This document shows, one piece after another, positions 43,434 to 51,601 of a stretch of 64,000 bases of DNA. Location: assembly GCF_900100795.1 (NCBI RefSeq), contig NZ_FNCO01000011.1, positions 1-64,000 on the forward strand, read 5' to 3'. The notes beneath the pieces are model-generated. The model was not told the origin of the DNA, made no database searches, and was given only the letters and a program-made list of their open reading frames with translations. A program made the translations under genes and the position numbers. How positions within the stretch are numbered: the stretch's first letter is position 1; the number at the start of each line of letters is the position of its first letter. Origin of the DNA: Pseudomonas abietaniphila. GTDB taxonomy: Bacteria > Pseudomonadota > Gammaproteobacteria > Pseudomonadales > Pseudomonadaceae.

Positions 43434-46037
43434 ATGAACAGTGCAACTAAAGCGTTACTGCCGGCACCGGCGATGCAGAACCTGCACGATCCCAGTGGCA
43501 TCGGTTATGCGGATACGCTGGATCCAAAGGTTCCGCTCTCAGTGCGTGTTGGCCCCTACCTGGAAATCAGTGAAGGCGATGCCATCGATCTTTACTGCGA
43601 CAATCAACTGGCCATCAACTACACCGTAAAACGCGAAGACCTGACGCCCGGAAGTTTCAACTTCGTCGTTCTGCCGCTTGATCAGAAGTTTATCCGTCAA
43701 GACGCAATTACCCTTGTGTATGAGGTCACCAAACCCATTGGCGGCCAGAAAAATCAATCCTCTCCAGCCACCATTCCCGTCAAGCTCACCCTCCCAGGCG
43801 GCACCGACACCAACCCCGCAACGCCCTTCGAAAACGAACGCCTCGCCAAGCCCAAGGTGTTCCCGGAAGGTGTCATCACCTCACCTGAAAACGTGCGTGT
43901 CGAGATCGCGCCTTACCTGAACATGTTTGTGGGCGACAAGATCACCTTGTCGTGGCACGGCGAACTGATCCTCACCGAAATCACCGATCAGGCTCAGGTG
44001 GGTAAGCCCGTCGTCATCCCGGTCAGCAAGGACATCATCGACCTTGCAGGTGACTCGGACATGCTGGAAGTGCGTTACGAGATTCGCGATGTGGTGAATA
44101 ACTGGTCGCGTTGGTCGCTGCCCACCCATGTGGAAGTGGAAGCCGGTGACACCAGCTTGCCCGCGCCCATCACCCCGCAGGCACCGGGGATGGAACTGAA
44201 CCTTGACCAATTGGGCTCGGCTGATCTTCAGGTGCTGGTGATTGCCCATCCTGATATCCAGCGGGGTGATGAACTGGTGCTGTCGATGGAGCGCAATACC
44301 GCCGAAGGCATGCCGCTGGAGACCTTCACGGCCATCAAGACTGTCAGCACTTTGGACAGTTTCTATGAGTTTCAGGTGCCGAACACGCAATTCCTACCGA
44401 TGGCGCAAGGGCGTGCTCGTCTCCAGTACCGGGTGAACAAGCCATCGGGCAACACCCTCCGTTCGAAGAGTCTGCCGCTGAAGATCGTGGGCAGTCCGAT
44501 GGAGCTTCCGCTGCCGCGTGTACCTGTGGCTGAACAGAACAATGGCGTTCTGAACCCGGCGTCCCGCAATGTCCGTGCAGAAGTGCCCCCGTATTACTTC
44601 ATGGCAGCAGGCAATGACGTGCACCTGTTCTGGATGGGTAAAACCGGTAGCGGCGCCAATGTCATGCACGACCAGCTTATTACGGTCGCCGAAGGCGATG
44701 TCGGCAGCCAGGTCGACTTCCTGATTCCAGACGAAAAAGTCAAGGCATTGGCCGGGGGGTCGGTTGAGGTCTATTACACCGTCAACACCTTCAGCCGCGC
44801 GTTCTTCAAATCACCTTCGTTGCGTTTGACGGTGAGCGAGGACCAAACCACTCCGCTGCCCCTCCCCATCATCAAAGAAGCCGTCAACGACATCCTCGAC
44901 CCGGCCAACACCCCCTACGGTGCAACCGTGATCGTTGATGCCTCGGCCGATTTGCGCCTGGGCGATCAGGTCAGGGTGAGCTGGAGAAGTCCTAAAGGCA
45001 ACGAGGACAAAGACAACGTCATCGGCGCCAATGAGGTGGGCAAATCGTTGTCGGTGGTGTTCTCCAGTGCCTTGGTGAACGCCAACCTGGGCCAGCACAT
45101 CTCGGTGTCCTATCGCATTATTCGCACGACCGGCTCCGTGCTGTTTTCCCGGTGGTACTCGGTGATGGTGGCAGGTGGCGAATTGTCGCTGCCAGAGCCA
45201 ACGATGGACACCGTGAGGGGAGACGGGGTGATCACGCCCGGGTTGATCCCGGAATCGGGCGCCACGGTTCGGGTGCGCTATGACATTCGCAGCGGAGACC
45301 AGGTCAAGGTGATCTGGGTGGGCGCTTCCCGGTATGAGACGCCGGTGCAAACGGCCGGTGGTAGCAACCAACTGGTGTTCACTGTGCCGAAGTCGTTGAT
45401 AGTGACGACGCAGAACGCCAAGGCCTCGGTGACCTATCAAGTCACGCGCGCAGGCACCACACGCGAATCGGTGAAGCTGAAACTGTCGGTGCTCAGTACG
45501 CTCACGTTCGACACCAGTGCGTTGAGGCTGTCAGGTAAAACGTATGCGGTGATTTCCCACCCGGATGTCTCTCAAAAGTGGACCGCCGACAACTCCGCGC
45601 AACGCGTGGCCAAAGAGGGAGTCAGGCCATACACCTACACGTCCAGCAACACGGCGATCGCGCGCGTTCAGGAACATGGCGTGGTCTGGTCACGTGGCAA
45701 CGGGACGGCGACCATCAGCGTGACCGACGCCACCGGGGCCACGCTTTCCTATCAGGTCACGGTCAGCGGCGTGATCAAGTGCTCCCGACTCAAGCCCAAC
45801 ACGTATCAGGAAGTGGTATGGGATGCGGAACGCAACAACGCTCGTTTGCCAACGATGCAGGAGCTTCGAGAGGTCTACGACGCCTTCGGCGATAAGTGGC
45901 CGCTGGAGAAGACCAATATCTGGGCATCCACAAGCGCCAAGCTCCCCAAGGCGCCGATTAAACACTTTGGCAACGGCCAAGAGGGCTACGCCTTCACCAT
46001 TAACAAAGTTCTGGGCATCGGGCTGCACTTTTCCTGA
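43434..46037 (+). CDS. Large Ig-like repeat protein with Big2 and invasin-like C-terminal region
   Basis: The 867-residue protein has about six Ig-like modules of some 110 residues with a recurring G-D-x-[IVL] strand (SEGDAIDLYCDN, FVGDKITLSWHG, RGDELVLSME, LGDQVRVSWRS, SGDQVKVIWVG). A Big2-type domain follows (about 690-775; TYTSSNTAIARVQEHGVVWS, GNGTATISVTDATGATLSYQ), then a final domain with ARLPTMQELREVYDAFGDKW and NIWAS, like the C-terminal domain of intimin/invasin-type adhesins. Those adhesins have an N-terminal signal and barrel; this protein has neither. AAGGAAG precedes the ATG. It is probably co-transcribed with the gene upstream. The architecture suggests binding, but the location in the cell is unknown. 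Confidence 0.8.
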   Translation: MNSATKALLPAPAMQNLHDPSGIGYADTLDPKVPLSVRVGPYLEISEGDAIDLYCDNQLAINYTVKREDLTPGSFNFVVLPLDQKFIRQDAITLVYEVTKPIGGQKNQSSPATIPVKLTLPGGTDTNPATPFENERLAKPKVFPEGVITSPENVRVEIAPYLNMFVGDKITLSWHGELILTEITDQAQVGKPVVIPVSKDIIDLAGDSDMLEVRYEIRDVVNNWSRWSLPTHVEVEAGDTSLPAPITPQAPGMELNLDQLGSADLQVLVIAHPDIQRGDELVLSMERNTAEGMPLETFTAIKTVSTLDSFYEFQVPNTQFLPMAQGRARLQYRVNKPSGNTLRSKSLPLKIVGSPMELPLPRVPVAEQNNGVLNPASRNVRAEVPPYYFMAAGNDVHLFWMGKTGSGANVMHDQLITVAEGDVGSQVDFLIPDEKVKALAGGSVEVYYTVNTFSRAFFKSPSLRLTVSEDQTTPLPLPIIKEAVNDILDPANTPYGATVIVDASADLRLGDQVRVSWRSPKGNEDKDNVIGANEVGKSLSVVFSSALVNANLGQHISVSYRIIRTTGSVLFSRWYSVMVAGGELSLPEPTMDTVRGDGVITPGLIPESGATVRVRYDIRSGDQVKVIWVGASRYETPVQTAGGSNQLVFTVPKSLIVTTQNAKASVTYQVTRAGTTRESVKLKLSVLSTLTFDTSALRLSGKTYAVISHPDVSQKWTADNSAQRVAKEGVRPYTYTSSNTAIARVQEHGVVWSRGNGTATISVTDATGATLSYQVTVSGVIKCSRLKPNTYQEVVWDAERNNARLPTMQELREVYDAFGDKWPLEKTNIWASTSAKLPKAPIKHFGNGQEGYAFTINKVLGIGLHFS

Positions 46038-46060
46038 CCGACATTAAACGCTGAAACCCG

Positions 46061-46089
46061 ACCGGACCCGCCTTGAAGGTGGGTCCGGT
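46061..46089 (+). terminator. Hairpin terminator after the large Ig-like gene
   Basis: ACCGGACCCGCC-TTGAA-GGTGGGTCCGGT forms a 12-bp stem with one G-T pair. It is followed by TCCCCTTC rather than a clean T run, so termination may be partial. Confidence 0.65.
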
Positions 46090-46109
46090 TCCCCTTCATG
46101 TTCATAACG

Positions 46110-46156
46110 CGTGCACCTGCCCTCGCTGACGCCGATTCAGCCGGGGCAGGTGCACG
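46110..46156. promoter_or_regulatory. Perfect 13-bp inverted repeat upstream of the last island gene
   Basis: CGTGCACCTGCCC (46110-46122) and GGGCAGGTGCACG (46144-46156) are exact inverted copies 21 bases apart. The right arm ends four bases before GGGAGAG, the ribosome site of the next gene. It could be an operator or an mRNA fold that controls translation. Confidence 0.6.
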
Positions 46157-46173
46157 ATCAGGGAGAGCACTTT

Positions 46174-46653
46174 ATGAACACCCGCAATCAACCTGCATCG
46201 CCAACATGCCCCAGGCCCGACATCTTCAGGGCCTTCGTTAACACCAAACCGTTTGTGGCCTCTCGCCTGAGTGGTTTGTCCTGTCTGCGGCCCGAGTTGT
46301 CTGGCGCGCGTACTCACCGGATCTGGAAAATTCATGCCGAAGGACAGGTCGCCCGGCATCGGACAATGCTTGGCCTGTTCATCGATCAGACGCTGGAGCC
46401 CGGCACCTACGATCTCGTGCGCAACGATCGCATCACCGTGGTCTACCACCGCACCCCCAAGCAAGTCGTGCAGGTTTTTCACTCCCGCGATTTCCAGTGC
46501 GGGAGCGTGACACTGCTTGAGTTCAATTCTGATACCGGTCGCCTGCGCGGCACGTTCGAGTTCGCCATGTCGGCCATTGGCTTCGACGTGTCCGGGGGCG
46601 AATTCGACGTGGTGTGTCCACGGGAGGAGGACGGCTTGGTGTCACCGAGATAG
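46174..46653 (+). CDS. Hypothetical beta-rich protein at the island end
   Basis: The 159-residue protein has no signal peptide. The second half alternates hydrophobic residues (TYDLVRNDRITVVYHRT; GSVTLLEFNSDTGRLRGTFE; GFDVSGGEFDVVCP), which suggests a small beta barrel or lipocalin-like fold. The ending GTFEF...GGEFDV is reminiscent of small proteins of unknown function found beside repeat adhesins. GGGAGAG precedes the ATG at 46174. Its 3' end overlaps the convergent hydrolase gene by 12 bases. The function is unknown. Confidence 0.7.
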   Translation: MNTRNQPASPTCPRPDIFRAFVNTKPFVASRLSGLSCLRPELSGARTHRIWKIHAEGQVARHRTMLGLFIDQTLEPGTYDLVRNDRITVVYHRTPKQVVQVFHSRDFQCGSVTLLEFNSDTGRLRGTFEFAMSAIGFDVSGGEFDVVCPREEDGLVSPR

Positions 46654-47325
46654 AAAACCGGCGATGCGTTCTGCGGCGTCCTGCAAGCAGGCCGAATAAC
46701 TGACGCCCGCTGCTTTCAACGGTTTCAGGTCGTGGTTGGCGGTGGGCAACCAATGGACATCGATCTGGCGCGAGAGCGTGTAACCTTCCACCGTTTCTCG
46801 ATTGCCCAGCGCGTCCCGTTCGCCCTGAATGATCAGGGTCGGTGTGCGCAGTTCAGCCAGGTGTGCGACCCGCGGCTTTTCAGGCTTGCCCGCCGCGTAA
46901 AAAGGGTAGCCGAGGCAGACCAGCGCATCGGCCTGGACCTCATCGGCAATCAGGCTGGCCATGCGCCCTCCCATGGATTTACCGCCGATGGCCAGACGCC
47001 CGCTGACAAGGGGACGAACGGCGGCGTACACCTGGTGCCAGGATTCGAGCAATTTAGGCTGTGGATTGGGGGGACGCTTACCGCCATCAATACGGCGCTG
47101 CGCCATGTAAGGGAACTCGAACCGCAGCACGCCGATGCCCAAAGCCGCCAGGCGGTCCGCCATGTCATTCATGAAATCGCTGTCCATGGGCGCACCTGCG
47201 CCGTGCGCGAGGATCAACGTCGCAGCCACGTTTGGCGTCGTCGGCGCGTGCCACAACCAACCCCGCTCTTTGGCCAGTTGCGCACAGTGATCGACGGCAA
47301 GCGTTACCGGGTGCTCTTTGCTCAT
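46642..47325 (-). CDS. Alpha/beta-fold hydrolase (KANL3/Tex30-like)
   Basis: The 227-residue protein has the oxyanion region LILAHGAGAPMDS, the nucleophile elbow GGKSMGGRMAS (Ser in G-K-S-M-G), an acid loop (IQGERDALG) and the histidine in PTANHDLKP, the full catalytic triad of a dienelactone-hydrolase-like alpha/beta hydrolase. It is cytoplasmic. I use the ATG at 47325 (MSKEHPVTLAV); the frame is open for 26 more codons without family support. It separates the Ig-like island from the cco locus. Confidence 0.88.
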   Translation of the reverse strand: MSKEHPVTLAVDHCAQLAKERGWLWHAPTTPNVAATLILAHGAGAPMDSDFMNDMADRLAALGIGVLRFEFPYMAQRRIDGGKRPPNPQPKLLESWHQVYAAVRPLVSGRLAIGGKSMGGRMASLIADEVQADALVCLGYPFYAAGKPEKPRVAHLAELRTPTLIIQGERDALGNRETVEGYTLSRQIDVHWLPTANHDLKPLKAAGVSYSACLQDAAERIAGFLSR

Positions 47326-48173
47326 GCTGGCCTCATGCCCTGATCTGTTGATGCGCGTCATTATGCCCAACGCGCAGGGCAATCTGAATGTTCCGCGCAC
47401 CATGAAGATGCCCGCACACGACAGCCAGGGTTCAGCTTCCGCTCTTTACCCTGTCGTGGCACTTCGGACAAAAGCACCGACACGCTGAGCGCCCCAAACC
47501 ACACACAACCGGGCGGTTTCATCGACGGCACAATCTTTCTGTCCGGTTTCGGTCGATCAACCGCAACGATCACCGACTTTTCTGCCAGCTCGGGCCAAAT
47601 TTTTGGGCAGTGAAAAAGTGCAATCGTTAGCGGCTTTTGTATACAACTTTAGACGTAGAAACCCTCCACCAAAGGACAGGGAGATCAGGGGGAGGAACGT
47701 TTCAGCTGTCTTCTGACATCGTCGTGCGCCGCGCCCTTACGAGGGGCGCGGCGCCTCGGCAATCCCGCGCGGCCAAGTGTCGCAGTTGTTTTTACGGCTT
47801 CCATCGCCGGCCATTCACGTCTAAGCTTGCCGCCATGGTGGTCCGGCGACAGCTGGCCACAGGCCCAGTGAAAGGATTGTGCTCGACCCTCCTTCCCTCT
47901 TGCAGACAGACAGCATCGATCTGTTCGTCACCCGCAGGGTTGTATCCAGTTTTCGGCACTCACGCGCGCTGCCTCACTCGTCCTGTTCCCCGTCCTGGCG
48001 GCCCACTCGGGCAACTCAATGCTGTGCCTCGTGCGCGGCGGGTTGCCAAAAAACTGCATCTATCGTTTCAGTCGTCCGTGTCATGCGCTCATTGCGCGGC
48101 AAACGGTCTACGCTTATTTCGATGTTGCGGCTGTTACCACACTAATAAAACACCCAAACCGTGGAACCTTAGA
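47326..48173. other. Long intergenic region upstream of ccoN
   Basis: This 848-bp gap carries the hydrolase promoter on the minus side and the ccoN promoter on the plus side. TTGTATACAA at 47637-47646 is a perfect palindrome. The frame upstream of ccoN is open from about 47637 but shows no oxidase-like sequence. TTGATGCGCGTCAT at 47348-47361 resembles a poor ANR box but is 813 bp from ccoN. There is no better ANR site, which fits a constitutively expressed cbb3 oxidase. I see no other gene that I can support. Confidence 0.5.
47726..47754. promoter_or_regulatory. Strong GC hairpin in the ccoN leader
   Basis: GCGCCGCGCCC and GGGCGCGGCGC pair perfectly over 11 bp around a 7-base loop, with no T run. 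It is about 420 bp upstream of ccoN. Confidence 0.5.
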
Positions 48174-49616
48174 ATGAGCACAGCAATCAGTCCGACTGCT
48201 TATAACTATAAGGTCGTCCGCCAGTTCGCCATCATGACGGTGGTCTGGGGGATCCTTGGCATGGGGCTTGGTGTCTTCATCGCCTCACAACTTGTGTGGC
48301 CTGACCTGAACCTCGGTCTTCCCTGGACCACGTTCGGACGCCTGCGCCCGCTGCACACCAACCTCGTGATCTTTGCCTTCGGTGGATGCGCGCTGTTCGG
48401 CACCTCCTACTACGTCGTGCAACGAACCTGCCAGACGCGACTGATTTCCGACGGCATGGCCGCCTTTCACTTCTGGGGCTGGCAGGCCGTGATCATCGGG
48501 GCCCTCATCACGCTGCCCATGGGCTACACGACGACCAAGGAATACGCCGAGCTGGAATGGCCGATCGCGATTCTGCTGGCCATCGTCTGGGTGACCTACG
48601 CGGCGGTGTTCTTCGGCACCATCGTCAAGCGCAAGACCAAGCACATCTATGTCGGTAACTGGTTCTACGGCGCGTTCATCGTGGTCACGGCGATGCTGCA
48701 CATCGTCAACCACATGTCGCTGCCTGTGAGCCTGTTCAAGTCGTACTCGGCGTATTCGGGTGCAACCGACGCGATGATTCAGTGGTGGTACGGCCACAAC
48801 GCCGTGGGCTTTTTCCTGACCACCGGCTTTCTCGGGATGATGTACTACTTCGTGCCGAAACAGGCCGAACGCCCGATCTACTCCTATCGCCTGTCGATCG
48901 TGCACTTCTGGGCACTGATCACCCTGTACATCTGGGCCGGCCCGCACCATTTGCACTACACCGCGCTGCCCGACTGGGCGCAGTCGCTGGGCATGGTGAT
49001 GTCGATCATCCTGCTGGCGCCAAGCTGGGGCGGCATGATCAACGGCATGATGACGCTCTCCGGTGCCTGGCATAAGTTGCGCACGGACCCGATCCTGCGC
49101 TTCCTCGTCGTGTCGCTGGCGTTCTACGGCATGTCGACGTTCGAAGGCCCGATGATGGCGATCAAGACCGTCAACTCGCTCTCGCACTACACCGACTGGA
49201 CCATCGGTCACGTACACGCCGGTGCGCTCGGTTGGGTGGCGATGATTTCCATCGGTGCGGTCTACCACATGATTCCGCGGCTCTACGGCCGTCCGCAGAT
49301 GCACAGCATCGGCCTGATCAACACGCACTTCTGGCTCGCGACCATCGGCACCGTGCTGTACATCGCATCGATGTGGGTCAACGGCATCACCCAAGGCCTG
49401 ATGTGGCGTGCGATCAACGATGACGGCACCCTCACCTACTCCTTCGTCGAAGCGCTGCAAGCCAGCCATCCGGGTTACATCGTGCGCGCCCTCGGTGGGG
49501 CGTTCTTCGCCAGCGGCATGCTGTTCATGGCCTACAACGTGTTCCGCACCGTGCGTGCCTCGAACACCGAGGAAGCCGAAGAAGCCGCCCAGATCGCTGT
49601 CGTGGGAGCCCACTGA
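48174..49616 (+). CDS. ccoN: cbb3-type cytochrome c oxidase subunit I
   Basis: The 480-residue catalytic subunit has 12 hydrophobic helices and the histidines that hold haem b, haem b3 and CuB (LRPLHTNLVIFAFGG; MIQWWYGHNAVGFFLT; WAGPHHLHYTALPDW). It reduces O2 with high affinity at the inner membrane. The ATG at 48174 gives the family start (MSTAISPTAYNYKVVRQF); about 178 open codons upstream are non-homologous. Its stop overlaps the ccoO start by one base. It is the first gene of ccoNOQP. Confidence 0.96.
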   Translation: MSTAISPTAYNYKVVRQFAIMTVVWGILGMGLGVFIASQLVWPDLNLGLPWTTFGRLRPLHTNLVIFAFGGCALFGTSYYVVQRTCQTRLISDGMAAFHFWGWQAVIIGALITLPMGYTTTKEYAELEWPIAILLAIVWVTYAAVFFGTIVKRKTKHIYVGNWFYGAFIVVTAMLHIVNHMSLPVSLFKSYSAYSGATDAMIQWWYGHNAVGFFLTTGFLGMMYYFVPKQAERPIYSYRLSIVHFWALITLYIWAGPHHLHYTALPDWAQSLGMVMSIILLAPSWGGMINGMMTLSGAWHKLRTDPILRFLVVSLAFYGMSTFEGPMMAIKTVNSLSHYTDWTIGHVHAGALGWVAMISIGAVYHMIPRLYGRPQMHSIGLINTHFWLATIGTVLYIASMWVNGITQGLMWRAINDDGTLTYSFVEALQASHPGYIVRALGGAFFASGMLFMAYNVFRTVRASNTEEAEEAAQIAVVGAH

Positions 49617-50227
49617 TGATCAAACATGAAATGCTCGAGAAGAACATCGGCCTGCTGTCGATCTTCATGGTCATCGCCGTTGCGGTCGGTGGCCTGACCC
49701 AGATCGTCCCGCTGTTCTTTCAGGACGTGACCAACAAACCGGTCGAAGGCATGAAACCCCGCCCGGCCCTGGAGCTGGAAGGTCGCGATGTCTTCATCGC
49801 CAATGGCTGTGTCGGCTGCCATTCGCAGATGATCCGACCGTTCCGCGCCGAAACCGAACGCTACGGGCATTACTCGGTGGCCGGTGAAAGCGTCTGGGAT
49901 CACCCGTTCCTGTGGGGTTCCAAGCGTACCGGCCCTGACCTGGCCCGCGTGGGCGGTCGCTACTCCGATGACTGGCACCGCGCGCACCTGTACAACCCGC
50001 GCAACGTGGTGCCGGAATCGATCATGCCGGCCTATCCGTTCCTGGTGGAAAACAAGCTCGACGGCAAGTTGACCGGTCGCAAGATGGAAGTCCTGCGCAG
50101 CCTCGGCGTCCCTTACACCGATGAAGACATCGCCGGTGCAGGCGCCGCCGTGAAAGGCAAAACCGAAATGGACGCCTTGGTCGCCTACCTTCAGGGCCTG
50201 GGCACCATCATCAAGAGCAAACGGTGA
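49616..50227 (+). CDS. ccoO: cbb3-type oxidase subunit II (mono-haem cytochrome c)
   Basis: The 203-residue protein has one N-terminal anchor helix (NIGLLSIFMVIAVAVGGLTQ) and a single haem c site CVGCH at residues 65-69, with a distal methionine downstream. It delivers electrons to subunit I from the periplasmic side. The GTGA overlap with the next gene suggests coupled translation. Confidence 0.96.
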   Translation: MIKHEMLEKNIGLLSIFMVIAVAVGGLTQIVPLFFQDVTNKPVEGMKPRPALELEGRDVFIANGCVGCHSQMIRPFRAETERYGHYSVAGESVWDHPFLWGSKRTGPDLARVGGRYSDDWHRAHLYNPRNVVPESIMPAYPFLVENKLDGKLTGRKMEVLRSLGVPYTDEDIAGAGAAVKGKTEMDALVAYLQGLGTIIKSKR

Positions 50228-50232
50228 TCGCT

Positions 50233-50424
50233 ATGGATATCGGGATGATTCGAGGCCTGGGCACCGTGGTCGTGATGGTGGCCTTCATCGGTCTGGCGCT
50301 GTGGGTCTTCAGCCCGCGGCGCAAAGCTGAATTCGACGACGCCACCCTGCTGCCCTTTGCCGACGACCCCGAGGCCATCAAGCACCTCGAGCAAGCAAAA
50401 GCTTCCAGGAGCAACAAACAATGA
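50233..50424 (+). CDS. ccoQ: cbb3-type oxidase small subunit CcoQ
   Basis: This small single-helix protein (MDIGMIRGLGTVVVMVAFIG) has a polar C-terminal tail and stabilises the oxidase complex. I prefer the ATG at 50233 because the family starts at MDIG; a GTG at 50224, within the ccoO stop, would add three residues. Its stop overlaps the ccoP start (ATGA). Confidence 0.9.
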   Translation: MDIGMIRGLGTVVVMVAFIGLALWVFSPRRKAEFDDATLLPFADDPEAIKHLEQAKASRSNKQ

Positions 50425-51398
50425 CTACGTTTTGGAGCCTGTACGTAACGGTGCTGTCGCTGGGCACGATTTTCTGCCTGACCTGGCTGTTGCTGGCGAC
50501 CCGCAAGGGCCAACGCGCCGACACCACCGACGAGACCGTCGGCCACTCGTTCGACGGCATTGAGGAGTACGACAACCCGCTGCCCAAGTGGTGGTTCATG
50601 CTGTTCATCGGCACGATCATCTTCGCTTTGGGCTATCTGGTGCTCTACCCAGGCCTGGGCAACTGGAAAGGCCTGCTGCCGGGGTACGACTACGTTGATA
50701 ACGACAAGAAGATCGCCTTCTCCAATGGCCAGTCCGGCTGGACCGGCGTCCATGAATGGGAGAAGGAAATGGCCCGTTCCGACGCCCGTTTCGGGCCAAT
50801 CTTCGCCAAGTTCGCGGCCATGCCGATCGAGGACGTGGCCAAAGACCCGCAAGCACTGAAAATGGGCGGTCGCCTGTTCGCCACCAACTGCTCGGTCTGC
50901 CACGGCTCCGACGCCAAAGGCGCTTACGGCTTCCCCAACCTGACCGACGCCGACTGGCGCTGGGGCGGTGAGCCGCAGACCATCAAGACCACCATCATGG
51001 GCGGCCGTCATGCGGTCATGCCGGCGTGGGGTGAAGTGATTCTGGACCAGGGCGTGCGTGATGTCTCCGCCTACGTACTGACTCAACTGTATGGCCGTAA
51101 ACTGCCGGACGACGCCAAGGCCGACCCGGTGGCCGGGCAAAAAATCTTCGCCGCCAACTGCGTGGCCTGCCACGGTCCTGAAGGCAAAGGGACGCCCGCC
51201 TTGGGTGCGCCGAACCTGACCCACCCGGCCGCCTTCATTTACGGCTCCAGCTTCGCGCAATTGCAGCAGACCATCCGCTACGGTCGCCAGGGCCAGATGC
51301 CCGCGCAGGAACTGCTGCAAGGCAACGACAAGGTGCATTTGCTGGCCGCCTACGTGTACAGCCTGTCTCACGGAGACAAACCCGCCGACGCCCCATAA
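50421..51398 (+). CDS. ccoP: cbb3-type oxidase subunit III (di-haem cytochrome c)
   Basis: The 325-residue protein has two N-terminal helices with the link DNPLPKWWFMLFIGTIIFAL typical of CcoP, then two cytochrome c domains with CSVCH (157-161) and CVACH (247-251). It accepts electrons from soluble c-type cytochromes. It is the last gene of the structural operon. Confidence 0.96.
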   Translation: MTTFWSLYVTVLSLGTIFCLTWLLLATRKGQRADTTDETVGHSFDGIEEYDNPLPKWWFMLFIGTIIFALGYLVLYPGLGNWKGLLPGYDYVDNDKKIAFSNGQSGWTGVHEWEKEMARSDARFGPIFAKFAAMPIEDVAKDPQALKMGGRLFATNCSVCHGSDAKGAYGFPNLTDADWRWGGEPQTIKTTIMGGRHAVMPAWGEVILDQGVRDVSAYVLTQLYGRKLPDDAKADPVAGQKIFAANCVACHGPEGKGTPALGAPNLTHPAAFIYGSSFAQLQQTIRYGRQGQMPAQELLQGNDKVHLLAAYVYSLSHGDKPADAP

Positions 51399-51601
51399 AC
51401 CGTTCACGTAGAGGGACCTTTGCCAGCGCACCCTGGCGAGGGTCTCTAGAACGGCCACCGGTAACTCGCACTTACATTTGATGATCCGACGGTTGAAATT
51501 TGAGCTTTATATACGCTTGATTTTGCGTTTACGTCCCTAGACTGCACGCACAAGTCGCAGGAAGCGCACTTGGCATTCGCTCTCTCAAGGACGTACCGAA
51601 C

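Noticed and set aside
32726..46037. Reading the Ig-like genes as parts of one broken giant adhesin
   Set aside because: Each gene has its own ribosome site, start and stop; several have their own promoter block or terminator, and modules are duplicated rather than continuous.
47348..47361. ANR-like box TTGATGCGCGTCAT
   Set aside because: It has two mismatches and lies more than 800 bp from ccoN; it is too weak to claim.
47361..47573. 70-codon minus-strand frame between hydrolase and ccoN
   Set aside because: It has no ribosome site, its composition is unlike a real protein and it contains no family motif.
47637..48173. N-terminal extension of ccoN in the same open frame
   Set aside because: The extra 178 codons do not resemble any oxidase subunit, and the family start is at 48174.
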